A DNA stretch of 64,000 nt, taken from Alphaproteobacteria bacterium (lineage in GTDB: Bacteria; Pseudomonadota; Alphaproteobacteria; Rhizobiales; Devosiaceae). The stretch spans positions 1-64,000 of the forward strand of contig JAHJWO010000054.1 of the NCBI GenBank assembly GCA_018828145.1. The letters are read 5' to 3'. The notes beneath the pieces are model-generated. The model saw only the letters and a list, made by a program, of their open reading frames with translations. It made no database searches and had not been told where the DNA came from. A program made the position numbers and the translations under genes. How positions within the stretch are numbered: the first letter of the stretch is position 1; the number at the start of each line of letters is the position of its first letter. Shown piece after piece: positions 1 to 10,999 of this stretch.

Positions 1-112
1 CCCCGATGAGTGAGATCGACCGATGACGAGAACAGCACGATTCGACCTCCGCGATCTGGCCGCCGAGGTGCTCGAGGGTGACGGCCGGTGGACGTGATCC
101 CGATCGAGACAA
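1..112. other. Window edge upstream of tmk, no confident gene
   Basis: A reading frame entering from the left edge ends with TGA at 24-26. Its last codons would read MSEIDR. An ATG at 23-25 overlaps that stop and opens a 24-codon frame ending at 97. Neither piece is long enough to recognise. In related genomes a D-alanyl-D-alanine carboxypeptidase gene often precedes tmk, but nothing here shows that. The tail could equally be untranslated leader. Confidence 0.3.
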
Positions 113-823
113 ATGAAGCCGGAAGACATGTTGCAACAGGCACCGACTTCCAAAGCCAGCCGCGCCCGTTTCATCACCTTTGAGGGTGGCGAAGGCGTCG
201 GCAAGTCCACCCAGATCAAGCGGCTGCTGCAGAACCTGCAGCGGCACGAGATCGAGGCCGTGCGCACGCGCGAGCCGGGCGGAACACCCAAGGCCGAGGC
301 CATCCGCTCCTTCATCCTGCAGGGGCGGTCGGAAAGCTGGGGCCCGGGTGCCGAAGCCGTGCTGTTCGCTGCCGCGCGCCTCGACCACGTCAACCAGTTG
401 ATCGCGCCCAATCTGCGCAATGGCACCTGGGTGCTTTCCGATCGCTTCCACGATTCCACCCGCGCCTATCAGGGCCTGACCGGGGGCGTCGACGACAAGC
501 TCATTGCCGGCCTTGAATCCCTGGCACTCGATGGGCACACGCCGGACCTGACCATCGTGCTGGACATGGACCCCGAAGCCGCCTTCAAGCGTGTCGCCGA
601 TCGGGCCGTCGAGGATGGCCTGGCGCTGACCGGCGATCGCTTCGAAAAGGAAGAGCTCGACTGGCACAAGCGCCTGCGCGAGGGCTTCCTGGCCATTGCG
701 CGTGACAATCCCGAGCGCTGCGTCGTGATCTCCGCCGCCCAATCCGAAGAGGCCCTCGAAGCGGCCATTTGGGAAGTCGTGCGCCAGCGCTTTCCCGAAC
801 TGTTGCGCGGTTCGCAGGCGTGA
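113..823 (+). CDS. tmk: Thymidylate kinase
   Basis: Phosphorylates dTMP to dTDP with ATP in the cytoplasm, for DNA precursor supply. The 236-residue product has the P-loop GGEGVGKST at residues 25-33, the dTMP-binding stretch REPGGTP at 53-59, and the DRF motif at 110-112 followed by HDSTRAYQG. These are the hallmarks of bacterial Tmk, and the length is normal once the extra ~15 N-terminal residues are allowed for. A second ATG at 128 is an alternative start. Its TGA stop overlaps the GTG start of holB, so it heads a translationally coupled operon. Confidence 0.96.
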   Translation: MKPEDMLQQAPTSKASRARFITFEGGEGVGKSTQIKRLLQNLQRHEIEAVRTREPGGTPKAEAIRSFILQGRSESWGPGAEAVLFAAARLDHVNQLIAPNLRNGTWVLSDRFHDSTRAYQGLTGGVDDKLIAGLESLALDGHTPDLTIVLDMDPEAAFKRVADRAVEDGLALTGDRFEKEELDWHKRLREGFLAIARDNPERCVVISAAQSEEALEAAIWEVVRQRFPELLRGSQA

Positions 824-1842
824 CCGATCCGGACGGCCTCGCCGACATCCTGCCGCCCGAGCGGCGCCAGCAGGCGCGCGGGCATGACAAGCCCCGCGCG
901 GCCATTCTTGCCCAGCTCGCCGAACGCCGCCTGCCGGGCGCCATCCTGCTGCATGGTCCCCAGGGCATCGGCAAGGCGACCTTTGCCTTCGAGCTGGCTG
1001 CCGCCATCCTGACGGCAACCGGCGACGAGGAAGGGCATCGAGTCGAGGAACAGGTCGCGGCCCTGTCGCATCCCAATCTCTTCCTGCTGCGCCGGCGCCT
1101 CAAGGACAGCAAGGGCTATTACACCGTCATCCGCGTCGAGGATGTACGCGAGCTGCGCGACAGCCTGCATCACACGCGGGGCAGGGCGGGGCACCGCGTC
1201 GCCATCATCGACAGTATCGACGATTGCAATGCCTCGGCTGCCAATGCCCTGCTCAAGACGCTGGAAGAGCCGCCCGCGGACACCATCTTCCTGTTGGTCT
1301 CGCACCGCCCCGGTCAGCTGCTGCCGACTATCAAGTCGCGCTGCCACAATGTGGCGCTGCGCCCGGTGGACGACGAGGCCGTGCGCGGCGTGCTGCTGGA
1401 CCACGATCCGGGCCTTGGGCAGGTCGAACTCGATCGTGCCACTGCGCTGGCCGGCGGCCGTCCCCGACGGGCCTTCGAGACCCTGGCACTTGAGCCGGAA
1501 TCCGCGCTTGGCGCGCTGCAGGCCTGGCTCGCCAACCCAGCGCAACATCCGGCCGGGGTCATGCTGCAACTGGCTGATGCGCTCGGGGCGGACACGCAGA
1601 GCACCGAACTTACCTTCGCCCGCGAGATGCTGGATGACTGGATGGCCGATGAGGCCCGCAACGCCGCCATGCAGCCACACAATCGCAGACGCCTTGCCTC
1701 CGCCAACGAGCTATGGGACAAGGCACACGCCCTCTTCGCGGACGCCGACAGCATCAATCTGGATATGAAACAGACGCTTGTCGCCATTTTCGATGCGATC
1801 AGGAAGCACGTTGCAACGACCGTTTCCACCGAGCCCCAATGA
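820..1842 (+). CDS. holB: DNA polymerase III delta' subunit
   Basis: Clamp-loader subunit that helps load the beta clamp during replication. The GTG at 820 is preferred because it overlaps the tmk stop in a GTGA. The resulting 340-residue protein has a Walker-A-like GPQGIGKAT at 46-54 in an AAA+ fold and a conserved [11 protein letters not shown] segment that is typical of gamma/delta' proteins. Reading back to an ATG at 769 would force an overlap into tmk and is less likely. The tmk-holB-metG-tatD order is common in Alphaproteobacteria. Confidence 0.93.
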   Translation: MTDPDGLADILPPERRQQARGHDKPRAAILAQLAERRLPGAILLHGPQGIGKATFAFELAAAILTATGDEEGHRVEEQVAALSHPNLFLLRRRLKDSKGYYTVIRVEDVRELRDSLHHTRGRAGHRVAIIDSIDDCNASAANALLKTLEEPPADTIFLLVSHRPGQLLPTIKSRCHNVALRPVDDEAVRGVLLDHDPGLGQVELDRATALAGGRPRRAFETLALEPESALGALQAWLANPAQHPAGVMLQLADALGADTQSTELTFAREMLDDWMADEARNAAMQPHNRRRLASANELWDKAHALFADADSINLDMKQTLVAIFDAIRKHVATTVSTEPQ

Positions 1843-3389
1843 CCGCCAAGCCCTTCTACGTCACGACTGCGATTTCCTATCCCAACGGCGCCCCGCATAT
1901 CGGCCACGCCTATGAGATGATCGCGACGGACGCCATCGCCCGCTTCAAGCGGCTCGAGGGCCGCGAGGTCTATTTCCTGACCGGCACCGACGAGCACGGC
2001 ATCAAGATGGTGCAGACGGCCGCCACCCAGGGCGTCACGCCGCGCGAACTGGCCGACCGCAACTCCGCCGAGTTCCGGCGCCTGGCCGAAGCGCTCGACA
2101 TTTCCAACGACGACTTCATCCGCACCACCGAGCAGCGCCACCACGAGGCCAGCCAGGCCATCTGGAAGAAGATGGCCGCCAGTCACAACGGCGACATTTT
2201 CCAGTCCACCTACAAGGGCTGGTACTCGGTCCGCGATGAGGCCTATTTCGATGAGGACGAGCTGACGGAGAAGGACGGCAAGAAATTCGCCCCCTCCGGC
2301 GCCGAGGTGAACTGGGTGGAGGAGCCGACCTATTTCTTCCGCCTCTCGGCCTATCAGCAGAAGCTGCTCGACCTCTACGAGTCCAATCCCGATTTCATCG
2401 CGCCCAAGGAGCGGCGCAACGAGATCATTTCCTTCGTCAAGGGTGGCCTGCAGGACCTCTCGATCTCGCGGACGACGTTCGACTGGGGCATCCCCGTGCC
2501 GGACGCGCCAGACCACGTCATGTATGTGTGGGTCGACGCCCTGACCAACTACATCACCGGTGTCGGCTTCCCGGACGAGCAGAGCGAGCTGTTCAGGAAG
2601 TTCTGGCCGGCGGACCTGCATGTCATCGGCAAGGACATCATCCGCTTCCACACCGTCTATTGGCCCGCTTTCCTGATGAGCGCCGGCATCCCCGTGCAGC
2701 ACCGGGTCTTCGCCCATGGCTTCCTCACGGTCGACGGCCAGAAGATGAGCAAGTCGCTCGGCAATGTCATCGATCCGTTCGAGCTGATCGCCGAATTCGG
2801 CGTCGACGCCGTGCGCTACTTCTTCCTGCGCGAAGTCTCCTTCGGCAATGACGGCGACTACAGCCACGAAAAGCTCGTGCTGCGCGTCAATGCCGACCTC
2901 GCCAACAACCTGGGCAACCTGGCGCAGCGCTCGCTGTCGATGATCAACAAGAACTGCGATGCCAGGGTGCCGACACCGGGTCCGCTGACCGAGGCCGACC
3001 AAGCCATCATCGCCGAAGTGGGCGAGGCCATCGACGCCGCGCAAAAGGCCATGGATGAGCAGCTCGTCCACGAAGCCACCGGCGCCATCATCGCGGCCCT
3101 CAGCTCCGCCAACAACTACTTTGCCGGCCAGGAACCCTGGGCGCTGAAGAAGACCGATCCGGACCGCATGGCCACTGTCCTCTACGTGACGGCCGACACG
3201 GTTCGGCGTCTCGCCATCCCCATGCAGGCCTTTGTGCCTGCTTCCGCCGCCCGTTTGCTCGATCAGCTCGGCGTTTCGCAAGAAAACCGCAAGCTTGCTG
3301 ACAGCAAGACACCAGCAGGCTTGCAGCCTGGCACCGAATTGCCGGTGCCGCAGGGCGTCTTTGCCCGCCTTGAACGCAAGGCGGAATAG
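1839..3389 (+). CDS. metG: Methionyl-tRNA synthetase
   Basis: Charges tRNA-Met with methionine. The ATG at 1839 shares an ATGA with the holB stop and gives 516 residues, the short form without the C-terminal tRNA-binding extension seen in E. coli. The class I signature PHIGHAYE lies at residues 19-26 and the KMSKS loop near residue 302. An in-frame start at 1713 exists but would place 126 bases inside holB, so it was rejected. Forms part of the tmk-holB-metG-tatD-PhnP operon. Confidence 0.96.
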   Translation: MTAKPFYVTTAISYPNGAPHIGHAYEMIATDAIARFKRLEGREVYFLTGTDEHGIKMVQTAATQGVTPRELADRNSAEFRRLAEALDISNDDFIRTTEQRHHEASQAIWKKMAASHNGDIFQSTYKGWYSVRDEAYFDEDELTEKDGKKFAPSGAEVNWVEEPTYFFRLSAYQQKLLDLYESNPDFIAPKERRNEIISFVKGGLQDLSISRTTFDWGIPVPDAPDHVMYVWVDALTNYITGVGFPDEQSELFRKFWPADLHVIGKDIIRFHTVYWPAFLMSAGIPVQHRVFAHGFLTVDGQKMSKSLGNVIDPFELIAEFGVDAVRYFFLREVSFGNDGDYSHEKLVLRVNADLANNLGNLAQRSLSMINKNCDARVPTPGPLTEADQAIIAEVGEAIDAAQKAMDEQLVHEATGAIIAALSSANNYFAGQEPWALKKTDPDRMATVLYVTADTVRRLAIPMQAFVPASAARLLDQLGVSQENRKLADSKTPAGLQPGTELPVPQGVFARLERKAE

Positions 3390-3390
3390 C

Positions 3391-4170
3391 ATGCTGATCG
3401 ACAGCCATTGCCACCTCGATCTCGAGGCCCTGGCCGAGGATATCGACGGCGTTCTGGCCCGCGCCGAGGCCGCCGGGGTCTCCGGCATGGTGACGATATC
3501 CACACTTGTGGAGAAGTTTTCCACATACACCGCCATCGCGGAACGTTATGCGAACGTCTGGTGCTCGGTGGGCACCCATCCGCACAATGCAGACAAGGAA
3601 CTGCATGTCGAGGTGGATGAGCTTGTCCGCCTAAGTGCCCATCCGCGCTGCGTTGCCATCGGCGAGGCGGGGCTTGATTACTTCTACGACAATGCCCCGC
3701 GCGAGGCCCAGGCCACGGGGCTGCGCCGCCATATCGCAGCGGCCCGGATCACCGGTCTTCCACTGGTTATCCACAGTCGCCAGGCCGACGAGGACATGGC
3801 GGCCATCCTTGAGGAAGAAACTGGGCACGGCGCCTTCCCCTTCGTGCTGCACTGCTTCACCGCAGGCCAGGACCTCGCCCGCCGCGCCCTGGCCCTCGAC
3901 GGCTACATTTCCTTCTCCGGAATCATCACCTTCAAGAACGCCGAGGAGATCCGCGACGTCGCCAAATTCGTCCCTGCCGACCGCTATCTCGTTGAAACTG
4001 ATGCACCTTATCTGGCGCCCATCCCGCATCGCGGCCAGTCCAATGAACCCAGTTTCGTCCGCCACACCGCCGAAAAGCTGGCCGAAGTGCGTGGCATCAG
4101 CCTCGACCAGCTCGGGGCCGAAACCACCGCCAACTTCGCCCGCCTCTTCGCCAAGACCGGGCTCGCCTGA
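3391..4170 (+). CDS. TatD family metal-dependent deoxyribonuclease
   Basis: TIM-barrel metal-dependent hydrolase of the TatD family; family members act as 3'-5' exonucleases or general DNases. The 259-residue product starts one base after the metG stop codon. Visible metal ligands are the HxH pair in SHCHLD (residues 6 and 8), the glutamate in IGEAGLDYF, the histidines in LVIHSRQ and VLHCF, and the aspartate in VETDAPYLAP. Sequence context (directly after metG) is the classic position of the YcfH/TatD paralogue in bacteria. Confidence 0.92.
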   Translation: MLIDSHCHLDLEALAEDIDGVLARAEAAGVSGMVTISTLVEKFSTYTAIAERYANVWCSVGTHPHNADKELHVEVDELVRLSAHPRCVAIGEAGLDYFYDNAPREAQATGLRRHIAAARITGLPLVIHSRQADEDMAAILEEETGHGAFPFVLHCFTAGQDLARRALALDGYISFSGIITFKNAEEIRDVAKFVPADRYLVETDAPYLAPIPHRGQSNEPSFVRHTAEKLAEVRGISLDQLGAETTANFARLFAKTGLA

Positions 4171-4173
4171 GCC

Positions 4174-5010
4174 ATGAGCGCCGCCCAGCGGATCGTTGCC
4201 ACCATCCTCGGCTGCGGTTCCTCCGGCGGCGTGCCTCGCATCGGCAATGTCTGGGGCGACTGCGACCCCAGTGAACCGCGTAACCGCCGGCTGAGATGTT
4301 CTCTTTTGCTGGAAGGGTTTAGCGAGGGCAGCGACACACCGACCCGGGTTGTGATCGACACGGGCTGTGACCTGCGCGAGCAGATGCTGGCCGCCAATGT
4401 CGACCGTGTCGAGGCCGTGCTCTACACCCACGCGCATGCAGACCACGCCCATGGCATTGATGACCTGCGCGTGCTGGCGCTGCACAACCGGCGTCGCGTC
4501 AACGTCTATTTCGACGCCGCAACCGGCAATCGCCTGCGCGAAGCCTTCGGCTATTGCTTCGTCTCGCCACCTGGCAGCGACTATCCGCCCATCCTCAATG
4601 CCCATGAAATCGCCCCCGGCGACACGCTGGAGATACATGGGCCGGGAGGGACGATCACAGTCGCGGTCTTCGAGCAGGCACACGGCAATATCAGCTCGCT
4701 CGGCTTCCGCGTCGGCAATTTCGCCTATTCCTGCGACTTGTCGGGCTTTCCCGAGGCGTCTTTTGACGCGATTTCCGGGCTTGACCTGTGGGTGATCGAT
4801 GCCCTGCGGCCGACACCACATCCGAGCCATCTGAGCCTGCCCGAGACACTGGACTGGATCGCCCGCTTCGCGCCCAGGCAGGCGGTGCTGACCAATATGC
4901 ATATCGATCTCGACTATGCCCGCACCGAGGCCGAAACGCCGGCCAATGTCACGCCGGCCTTTGACGGCATGCAGATCGATGTCATCAGCGGCCAGATTCT
5001 CAACCGCTAG
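4174..5010 (+). CDS. PhnP-like metallo-beta-lactamase-fold hydrolase
   Basis: A 278-residue metallo-beta-lactamase-fold protein. Related PhnP enzymes open phosphoribosyl 1,2-cyclic phosphate, but the substrate here is not certain. It shows the N-terminal LGCGSSGGVPRIG loop of this subfamily, the metal motif THAHADHAHGIDDLR and later ligands (AHG, SCDLSG, MHIDLDYA). It is three bases downstream of tatD, so it closes the + strand operon. Its stop overlaps the stop of the convergent phosphoribosyltransferase gene by four bases. Confidence 0.85.
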   Translation: MSAAQRIVATILGCGSSGGVPRIGNVWGDCDPSEPRNRRLRCSLLLEGFSEGSDTPTRVVIDTGCDLREQMLAANVDRVEAVLYTHAHADHAHGIDDLRVLALHNRRRVNVYFDAATGNRLREAFGYCFVSPPGSDYPPILNAHEIAPGDTLEIHGPGGTITVAVFEQAHGNISSLGFRVGNFAYSCDLSGFPEASFDAISGLDLWVIDALRPTPHPSHLSLPETLDWIARFAPRQAVLTNMHIDLDYARTEAETPANVTPAFDGMQIDVISGQILNR

Positions 5011-5690
5011 CGTTCGGCGTCCCAGTATCCGGCAGCATTAAGCTGCAGTCGCGGCGAGGCCAGCGGCGCCGCGATACGGTCCTGCCAGGGACGCAGCGGC
5101 TCCTGCCAGCGATTGCCTTGCAGCATGGCGGCGACAATGGCTACCGGTTCGATGCCAGCCTGTCCCAGCAATTTGAGGACCGCCGACATCGACGTCCCCG
5201 AACTTATGACATCGTCCACCACGGCCACCCGCCTACCTTCAAGCAGCGGCAGCGAGCGCGGGTCGAGATAGATGGTCTTCTGCTGCGTCGGGCTGGTGAT
5301 CGACGACATGGGGGCCGAGAACTCGTCGCGATACCAGAATTTGCGCGAGGTGCCGAGGGCCACCATGCGATCGTGGCCGAGCCGGCGGGCGACATTGTTC
5401 GCCAGCGGCAGGCCCAACGTCGGTACGCCGATAACCACATCTGGTGCGTGAGGGTGCAACAGATCGGCCATGGCCGCCGAAATCGCATCTTCCACCACAA
5501 AACTGGCCTGGTTGATGATCAGCGAAGCGACCGCCGACGTGCCGTCCCCGGGCAGGACGCGGATGGGCAGCAGCAGTTGCCGGCCGTCTGGCAGGGTTGC
5601 GGGGAACCCTTCCACCCAGCCCTGGGGTGGCTGGAGATGGGTCCCCGCTGCATCGATGGCCTGCCAGAAATGGTGCGGAGCGAGAGGCAA
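5007..5690 (-). CDS. Phosphoribosyltransferase family protein
   Basis: Type I phosphoribosyltransferase fold protein of 227 residues. The PRPP-binding loop is seen as VAVVDDVISSGTSM, preceded by acidic and glycine-rich strands (IGVPTLGLPLANNVARRLG). Such proteins range from adenine/orotate transferases to regulators; substrate cannot be assigned. It is monocistronic and convergent with the PhnP-like gene. The start is a TTG at 5690 with no clear Shine-Dalgarno sequence, so the N-terminus is uncertain. Its neighbours are purine salvage genes, which makes a purine-base substrate plausible but unproven. Confidence 0.75.
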   Translation of the reverse strand: MPLAPHHFWQAIDAAGTHLQPPQGWVEGFPATLPDGRQLLLPIRVLPGDGTSAVASLIINQASFVVEDAISAAMADLLHPHAPDVVIGVPTLGLPLANNVARRLGHDRMVALGTSRKFWYRDEFSAPMSSITSPTQQKTIYLDPRSLPLLEGRRVAVVDDVISSGTSMSAVLKLLGQAGIEPVAIVAAMLQGNRWQEPLRPWQDRIAAPLASPRLQLNAAGYWDAER

Positions 5691-5765
5691 GAGCGTGTTT
5701 CCTTGCTGGCTGGCGGCAAATGGTGGATGCTGCGCTTACGTTGATTTTCAAGAGCTTAGCAATCC

Positions 5766-6932
5766 ATGACCCGTGGAGACAACGACCCTTTCGAGCTTGA
5801 GGCGATGATTGCCCTGCGCCGGGATCTGCACGCCCATCCCGAACTCGGCTTCGAGGAAATACGGACCAGCGGCATCGTCGCGCAATGGCTGGAAGAGGCA
5901 GGCATTGAGGTTCATCGCGGGCTGGGCAAGACTGGTATTGTCGGCACGCTCCGGGCCGGGACCGGCAGCCGGTCCATCGCCCTCCGCGCCGATATGGATG
6001 CATTGGCCATGCCCGAACTGGGCGATGTGCCCTACAAGTCCAGCACCGCCAATACCATGCATGCCTGCGGCCACGATGGTCACACAGTGATGCTGCTGGC
6101 GGCGGCACGCCACCTGGCGCGCACGCGCCGGTTTTCCGGCACGGTGCATTTCATCTTCCAGCCGGCCGAGGAGGGACGCGGTGGGGCGCGGGCCATGCTG
6201 GCCGACGGCTTCCTCGAGCGCTTCCCGATCGACGCCGTCTATGGCCTGCACAACATGCCGGGCCTGGCGCCCGACGAGATGGCCGTGGTCGCAGGGCCGC
6301 AACTGGCGTCTTCCGACAGCTGGGAGGTGACCTTTCACGGCGTCGGCACCCACGGCGCCAAGCCGCATCTGGGGCGCGATGCCATGACTGCCGCCGCGCA
6401 TTTTCTCACCGCAATCCACACCATCGTGGCCCGCCGCGTCGATCCGCTGCAGCCGGCCGTGGTCAGCGCCTGCGCCATTACCGGCGGCGACTTCCGCGCG
6501 CTCAATGTCATCCCCGACGATGTGCGGATCGGCGGCACGGCTCGCGCCTATTCGGCAGAGGTGCGCGACCAGCTGGAGGCAGAGATCGGCCAGTTGGCGA
6601 CGGGTGTGGCCAGCATGTTCGGTATCCGCGCCAGCTACGCCTTCAAGCGCCGCATCGCGCCCGTGATCAACGATGCCGGCGCAACGGCCGCAGCCCTTGC
6701 GGCCGCAGCAGCTGTAACGGGTAAACCCGTGGTGACCGATTTCCCACCCTCCACCGCCGGCGACGACTTCGCCGAATTCAGCAATCGGGTGCCGGGCTGC
6801 TATGTGTGGCTGGGCAATGGCCCCGCTGTGGATGGTGCCCTGCACCACAATTCCCGCTACGACTTCAACGACGCGGCGATCCCCACCGGCGCCCGCTACT
6901 GGACCGCGCTGGTGGAGCAGGAACTGGCCTAG
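5766..6932 (+). CDS. M20 family amidohydrolase (hippurate hydrolase-like)
   Basis: Zinc-dependent aminoacylase/carboxypeptidase of the M20D group, 388 residues, cytoplasmic. Metal-binding stretches are RADMDALAMPE, HACGHDGHTVMLL and FQPAEEGRGGARAML, with a dimerisation domain between them. Family members cleave the amide bond of N-acyl or N-aroyl amino acids such as hippurate; the actual substrate is unknown. It runs alone on the + strand, and its stop overlaps that of the convergent nucleoside hydrolase gene by four bases. Confidence 0.85.
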   Translation: MTRGDNDPFELEAMIALRRDLHAHPELGFEEIRTSGIVAQWLEEAGIEVHRGLGKTGIVGTLRAGTGSRSIALRADMDALAMPELGDVPYKSSTANTMHACGHDGHTVMLLAAARHLARTRRFSGTVHFIFQPAEEGRGGARAMLADGFLERFPIDAVYGLHNMPGLAPDEMAVVAGPQLASSDSWEVTFHGVGTHGAKPHLGRDAMTAAAHFLTAIHTIVARRVDPLQPAVVSACAITGGDFRALNVIPDDVRIGGTARAYSAEVRDQLEAEIGQLATGVASMFGIRASYAFKRRIAPVINDAGATAAALAAAAAVTGKPVVTDFPPSTAGDDFAEFSNRVPGCYVWLGNGPAVDGALHHNSRYDFNDAAIPTGARYWTALVEQELA

Positions 6933-7819
6933 CGAAAGCCGCTGGCAAGAAGGGCGAGGGCCCGCTCTGCGTCGACGCGCATGGCAACGGCGACCGGTGA
7001 CCCCGTATCGGTCCGCGTCAGCGCACCGGCATCCGGATCGTCCCCCAGATTGACCGACAGGCGCAGCACTTCGATCTCGAACAGCTCGGGCGCCAGGGCA
7101 AGCAGCATCACACAGGGGTCGTGCAGGGGCCGGCTCTGCTTGCCATCGACCAGATAGGCCGTGAGGATGTCGGCCACGAGGTCGCCCGCCTTGCTGCCCC
7201 GCAGCGCCTCGATATAGGCCCGGTCGGCCCGCAATCTGCGTGTCACATCCAGCGGCACTATGGTGGTCCGGATATCCGAGCGCAGTACCAGCGCCACCGC
7301 TTCCGGGTCCGCAGCAAAGTTGAATTCGGAAGCCGGGCCGGAATTGCCGGGCTCGGCAATAGCGCCGCCCATGACGATCAGCTGGCCAATACGCCCCGCC
7401 GCTTCGGGAAAGGCGCTCACCAGGTGGCCGATATTGGTCAGCGGCCCCAGGGCAAGAATGTCGATGGAGCCGCTTGGCGCCGCCAGCAGCGTCTCGGCGA
7501 GCCAGGCCACGGCATCTGTCTGGACCGGAGCCAGGGGCGGGGGCAGGGTGATGCCGCGGAGCCCATCGGCCCCATGCACGACGATGGCGTCGATATTGTC
7601 GCGCAGCATGGCCGTGGCGGCGCCGGAAACAACGGGAATATCGCCCCGCTCCATGACCGCAAGCAGGCCGCCGGCATTGGCCGACGTCCGCTCCAGCCCG
7701 ATATTGCCGGCAACCGTGGTCAGACCCAGGACGTCAAAGCGCCCGCACGCCAGCGCGAAGAGAATGGCCACGGCATCGTCGAGGCCCGGGTCGGTGTCAA
7801 TGACGACTCGTCGGTTCAT
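6929..7819 (-). CDS. Nucleoside hydrolase (IunH/RihA family)
   Basis: Hydrolyses the N-glycosidic bond of ribonucleosides to base plus ribose. The 296-residue protein has the family's calcium-binding N-terminus [15 protein letters not shown] and the later [11 protein letters not shown] and NFAADPEA segments. It is the last gene of an apparent - strand operon: its start lies 23 bases inside the 3' end of the adenine deaminase gene. The pairing fits a route in which adenosine-type nucleosides are split and adenine is deaminated. Purine versus pyrimidine preference cannot be read from sequence. Confidence 0.9.
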   Translation of the reverse strand: MNRRVVIDTDPGLDDAVAILFALACGRFDVLGLTTVAGNIGLERTSANAGGLLAVMERGDIPVVSGAATAMLRDNIDAIVVHGADGLRGITLPPPLAPVQTDAVAWLAETLLAAPSGSIDILALGPLTNIGHLVSAFPEAAGRIGQLIVMGGAIAEPGNSGPASEFNFAADPEAVALVLRSDIRTTIVPLDVTRRLRADRAYIEALRGSKAGDLVADILTAYLVDGKQSRPLHDPCVMLLALAPELFEIEVLRLSVNLGDDPDAGALTRTDTGSPVAVAMRVDAERALALLASGFR

Positions 7820-9611
7820 AAAGGGGAGCCAGCACCATTTCGGGGACCTTCACAAGACCTTTGTCGGTGATCCGGATCTCCGGAATGACCGACAGGGGGA
7901 TCAGGTTGAACCCCATATAGGGGATGCTGCAGCCCGCATGCTGCCATGCACGCTTGAGCGCCTGGTTCTCCGCGGCCACCTCATGCACGCGCTTGTCGGA
8001 GAGCAGACCCGCCACTGGCAGTCCGACAAAGGCCGTCACCTTGCCATCCTGCACCACGACCACGCCGCCCTTGGCCGCCTCGATCGTGGCCAGCGCCAGG
8101 GCCATGTCGGCCTCGTTGGTGCCGGACAGAATGATATTGTGGCTGTCATGGCCGACGCTGGAGCCGACAGCGCCGTTGCGAATGCCGAAGTCCTGCAGCA
8201 GACCATGGGCAATGCCGCCATCGGATTTGCCATGGCGCTCGATGACCGTGACAAAGCTCAGGCCATGGCGTTCGAGGATGGTCGACCAGTCATTGGCCGG
8301 CTCGATGGCCACCTTGCGATGCGGCAAAACGATGCCGGGCATTTCGATGCCGATGGCATTGGCGATGACGGGCTCCGTGGGCAGTTCCGGAACGAGCTTG
8401 CGCGCCTTGGGCAGGTGGACAGTGTTATAGGCCGCCTCGGGATAGCGATAGCGCTGATTGAGCGTGGCTTCGAGCAGGGGCGTCACCTTGCGGTCATCGA
8501 CCACCAGTTCCCCGCCATACCATGTGCTGACGGGTTTCATCGTGTCATCGAGCAGCACCAGATCGGCCCGGCGTCCGCCGCCGAGGCCGCCGATTTCGTC
8601 ACCCATGCCGAAGCGGGTGGCGCCATGCAGCGAACCCATGGCCCAGGCCTGTTCCGGCTTCATGCCGCAGCGAATGGCTTCGCGCACCACCCAGTCGAGC
8701 CCGAAGCTCAGCAGGTCATCGGCGTCCCGATCGTCCGTGCAGACGCAGAAGCGCTTGTGGCTGGCGCCCAGTTCGGTGATCGGTTTGATGGCCTCGACGA
8801 TGGAGTTCCACGGGGTCGCCGGATTGCCGCCACGCAGGAAGACCCAGATGCCGGCATCGACGAGGTCATTGGCGATCTCGCGATCGATAGCCTCATGCGT
8901 GTCGGTGACGCCCGAGGCTGCATAGGGCGCGACGAAGTCGCGGCCATAGATATGACCGGAAACCGGCCGGTTACGCCTGAGGGCTTCGGCAATGATGGAG
9001 TGGCTGCGCGGGTCGCCCATGGCCACGGGCACGAAATCCATTTTCTCGCCCAAGGCCATGGCCTCCGGCCACTTGTCGAACAGGGCGCCGATCTTGTCCG
9101 GCGTCAGGTCGCCGCCGGCGGTTTCGAGTTCGGGGGAGGTGGCGGGGACGGTGGAGGGTACGGTGAGGAAGATGGAGAGCGGCGCCATCCGCGCGTCTTC
9201 CAGCATGGCCTCGACGCCGGCGACGTCCATCACATTGCCGATCTCGTGGCTGTCGCAGAAGATCGTCGTCGTGCCATTGAGCAGGGCCGCCTCGGCATAG
9301 GCGCAGGCCGTCACCATGGAGCTTTCGATGTGAATATGCGGGTCGACCAGGCCCGGCGCGATAATGCCGCCCCTGGCGTCATAAATTGCCTTTGGGGCAG
9401 GGCCCTTTCGGTGCGCACCAGCCGGCATGACCGCAGCGACGCGACCATTGGCGAGCCAGATTTCCCGGTCCCCGGCGATCCGCTCCGAATAGGTCGAGAG
9501 CACCCGGGCGCCGGTGATGACCAGGTCCGCCGCGGCGCGTCCACCGGCCACGGCCGCCAGGTGCATGGTGCTGCCATGCAGCGGGGCGACGGAAAAGCGG
9601 GTGATGGTCAT
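7797..9611 (-). CDS. ade: Adenine deaminase
   Basis: Converts adenine to hypoxanthine and ammonia. The 604-residue product has the amidohydrolase signature [11 protein letters not shown] with its metal-binding HxH, a later SGHIYG and the conserved [11 protein letters not shown] near the metal centre, plus the C-terminal Ade domain with SVGHDSHNI. The ATG at 9611 overlaps the stop of the upstream M20 peptidase gene in an ATGA. A longer frame reaching 10199 runs through that peptidase gene and was rejected. It forms a unit with the nucleoside hydrolase gene downstream. Confidence 0.94.
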   Translation of the reverse strand: MTITRFSVAPLHGSTMHLAAVAGGRAAADLVITGARVLSTYSERIAGDREIWLANGRVAAVMPAGAHRKGPAPKAIYDARGGIIAPGLVDPHIHIESSMVTACAYAEAALLNGTTTIFCDSHEIGNVMDVAGVEAMLEDARMAPLSIFLTVPSTVPATSPELETAGGDLTPDKIGALFDKWPEAMALGEKMDFVPVAMGDPRSHSIIAEALRRNRPVSGHIYGRDFVAPYAASGVTDTHEAIDREIANDLVDAGIWVFLRGGNPATPWNSIVEAIKPITELGASHKRFCVCTDDRDADDLLSFGLDWVVREAIRCGMKPEQAWAMGSLHGATRFGMGDEIGGLGGGRRADLVLLDDTMKPVSTWYGGELVVDDRKVTPLLEATLNQRYRYPEAAYNTVHLPKARKLVPELPTEPVIANAIGIEMPGIVLPHRKVAIEPANDWSTILERHGLSFVTVIERHGKSDGGIAHGLLQDFGIRNGAVGSSVGHDSHNIILSGTNEADMALALATIEAAKGGVVVVQDGKVTAFVGLPVAGLLSDKRVHEVAAENQALKRAWQHAGCSIPYMGFNLIPLSVIPEIRITDKGLVKVPEMVLAPLYEPTSRH

Positions 9612-10999
9612 GATCTGGTCTCCGAGAAGGCGGCGAGAATGCGCACCCAGGAGCGGATGCCCTTGTGGAAGCTCGACAGGTCGTATTTCTCGTTGGGGCT
9701 GTGGATGCGGTTGTCGAAGCGGGCAAAGCCGATCAGGAGGGCATCCATGCCGAGTTTCTGCTTGAACTCGCCGAGGATAGGGATGGAACCACCCGTGCCC
9801 GCCAGCGCCGCCTCGCGGCCCCATTCGTCGCTCAACGCCCCGCGGGCCTGGGTCAGCAGGGTGCCGTCGAGGGGCATCATCTGGGCGGGGGCGGCGGCAT
9901 AGGCCTTGAACGTGACGGTGCAGTCCAGCGGCAGGAGGCTCTGCACATAGTCGCGGAACAGCTGTCGGATATGGTGCGGATCCTGCCCGGCGACGAGGCG
10001 GAAGCTGAGCTTGGCACTGGCCTTGGCGGGAATGACAGTCTTGAAACCGTCGCCGGCATAGCCGCTCCAGACGCCGTTGATCTCGCAGGTGGGACGGGCC
10101 CAGACCTGTTCGAGTACCGAGCGGCCGGTTTCCCCGGCTGGTGTGGATAGGCCAACATCGGCGAGGAACTTGCTCGCGTCGAAGGGCAGGCGGTTCCATT
10201 GCTCGGCTATGGCCTGGGGCAGCTCCACCACGCCATCATAGAAGCCGGGAATGGCCACGCTGCCATCCTCGTTGCGCAGCCTGCCGATGATGGTGCCGAT
10301 GACCTGGGCGGCGTTCCGCGCGGCGCTACCGAACATGCCGGAATGCAAGTCCCTGTCAGCACAGGTAATTTCGAACTCTTCGCTGACAAAGCCGCGCCAC
10401 ATCGTGGTGATGGCCGGCGTATCGCGATCCCACATGTCGGTATCGCAGACCAGCATGACATCGGCCCGCAGGTCCTCGCCATGCTCGGCCAGGAACGGCC
10501 CGAGGCTGGGGCTGCCGGCCTCTTCCTCACCCTCGAACAGCATGGAGATGCGGATCGGCAGGGCGCCGGTGACCGCCTTGAAGGCGCGGCAGGCTTCGAT
10601 GAAGGTCAGCAACTGCCCTTTGTCGTCTGATGCGCCGCGACCCAGGATATGGGTCTCGCCATCGGGCTGTGGCGCCAGCGAAGGCTCGAAAGGCTCGGTG
10701 TGCCAGAGGTTGAGCGGATCGACCGGCTGCACGTCATAGTGGCCGTAGAACAGGACATGCGGGCCGGGAACCACCGGACCATGCGCCACCACCATGGGGT
10801 GGCCGTCGGTGTCGCGCACCGTCGCGTCAAAGCCCAGGCTGCCAAGCTCTTCACGCAGCCACTCAGCGGCGCGGCGACAATCGGCAGCGTAGCGCGCTTC
10901 GGTCGAGACCGAGGGGATGCGGATCAGCTGGAATAACCTGTCGAGGCTCTGGGGGATATCCGCATCCACCCGGGCGAGGATAGCGTCGAGCTGGGTCAT
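9608..10999 (-). CDS. M20 family dipeptidase/deacylase
   Basis: A 463-residue M20/M25/M40 metallopeptidase of the dipeptidase type. Zinc-site segments include [22 protein letters not shown] and [13 protein letters not shown]. Family members split dipeptides or deacylate amino acids. It overlaps by four bases with both neighbours (ATGA at each end), so translation is coupled with the amidohydrolase upstream and ade downstream. Its role in a nucleobase operon is unclear; a carbamoyl or ureido-type substrate is possible but not shown. Confidence 0.85.
   Translation of the reverse strand: MTQLDAILARVDADIPQSLDRLFQLIRIPSVSTEARYAADCRRAAEWLREELGSLGFDATVRDTDGHPMVVAHGPVVPGPHVLFYGHYDVQPVDPLNLWHTEPFEPSLAPQPDGETHILGRGASDDKGQLLTFIEACRAFKAVTGALPIRISMLFEGEEEAGSPSLGPFLAEHGEDLRADVMLVCDTDMWDRDTPAITTMWRGFVSEEFEITCADRDLHSGMFGSAARNAAQVIGTIIGRLRNEDGSVAIPGFYDGVVELPQAIAEQWNRLPFDASKFLADVGLSTPAGETGRSVLEQVWARPTCEINGVWSGYAGDGFKTVIPAKASAKLSFRLVAGQDPHHIRQLFRDYVQSLLPLDCTVTFKAYAAAPAQMMPLDGTLLTQARGALSDEWGREAALAGTGGSIPILGEFKQKLGMDALLIGFARFDNRIHSPNEKYDLSSFHKGIRSWVRILAAFSETRS

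Noticed and set aside
3507..3526. Inverted repeat TGTGGA...TCCACA
   Set aside because: Within the tatD coding sequence; probably coincidental codon content.
3764..3772. TTATCCACA, a DnaA-box-like sequence
   Set aside because: It is inside the tatD coding sequence, single, and far from any origin context.
7260..9902. Long + strand open frame opposite the nucleoside hydrolase and adenine deaminase genes
   Set aside because: Same cause: antisense shadow of well-supported genes; no ribosome site or recognisable fold.
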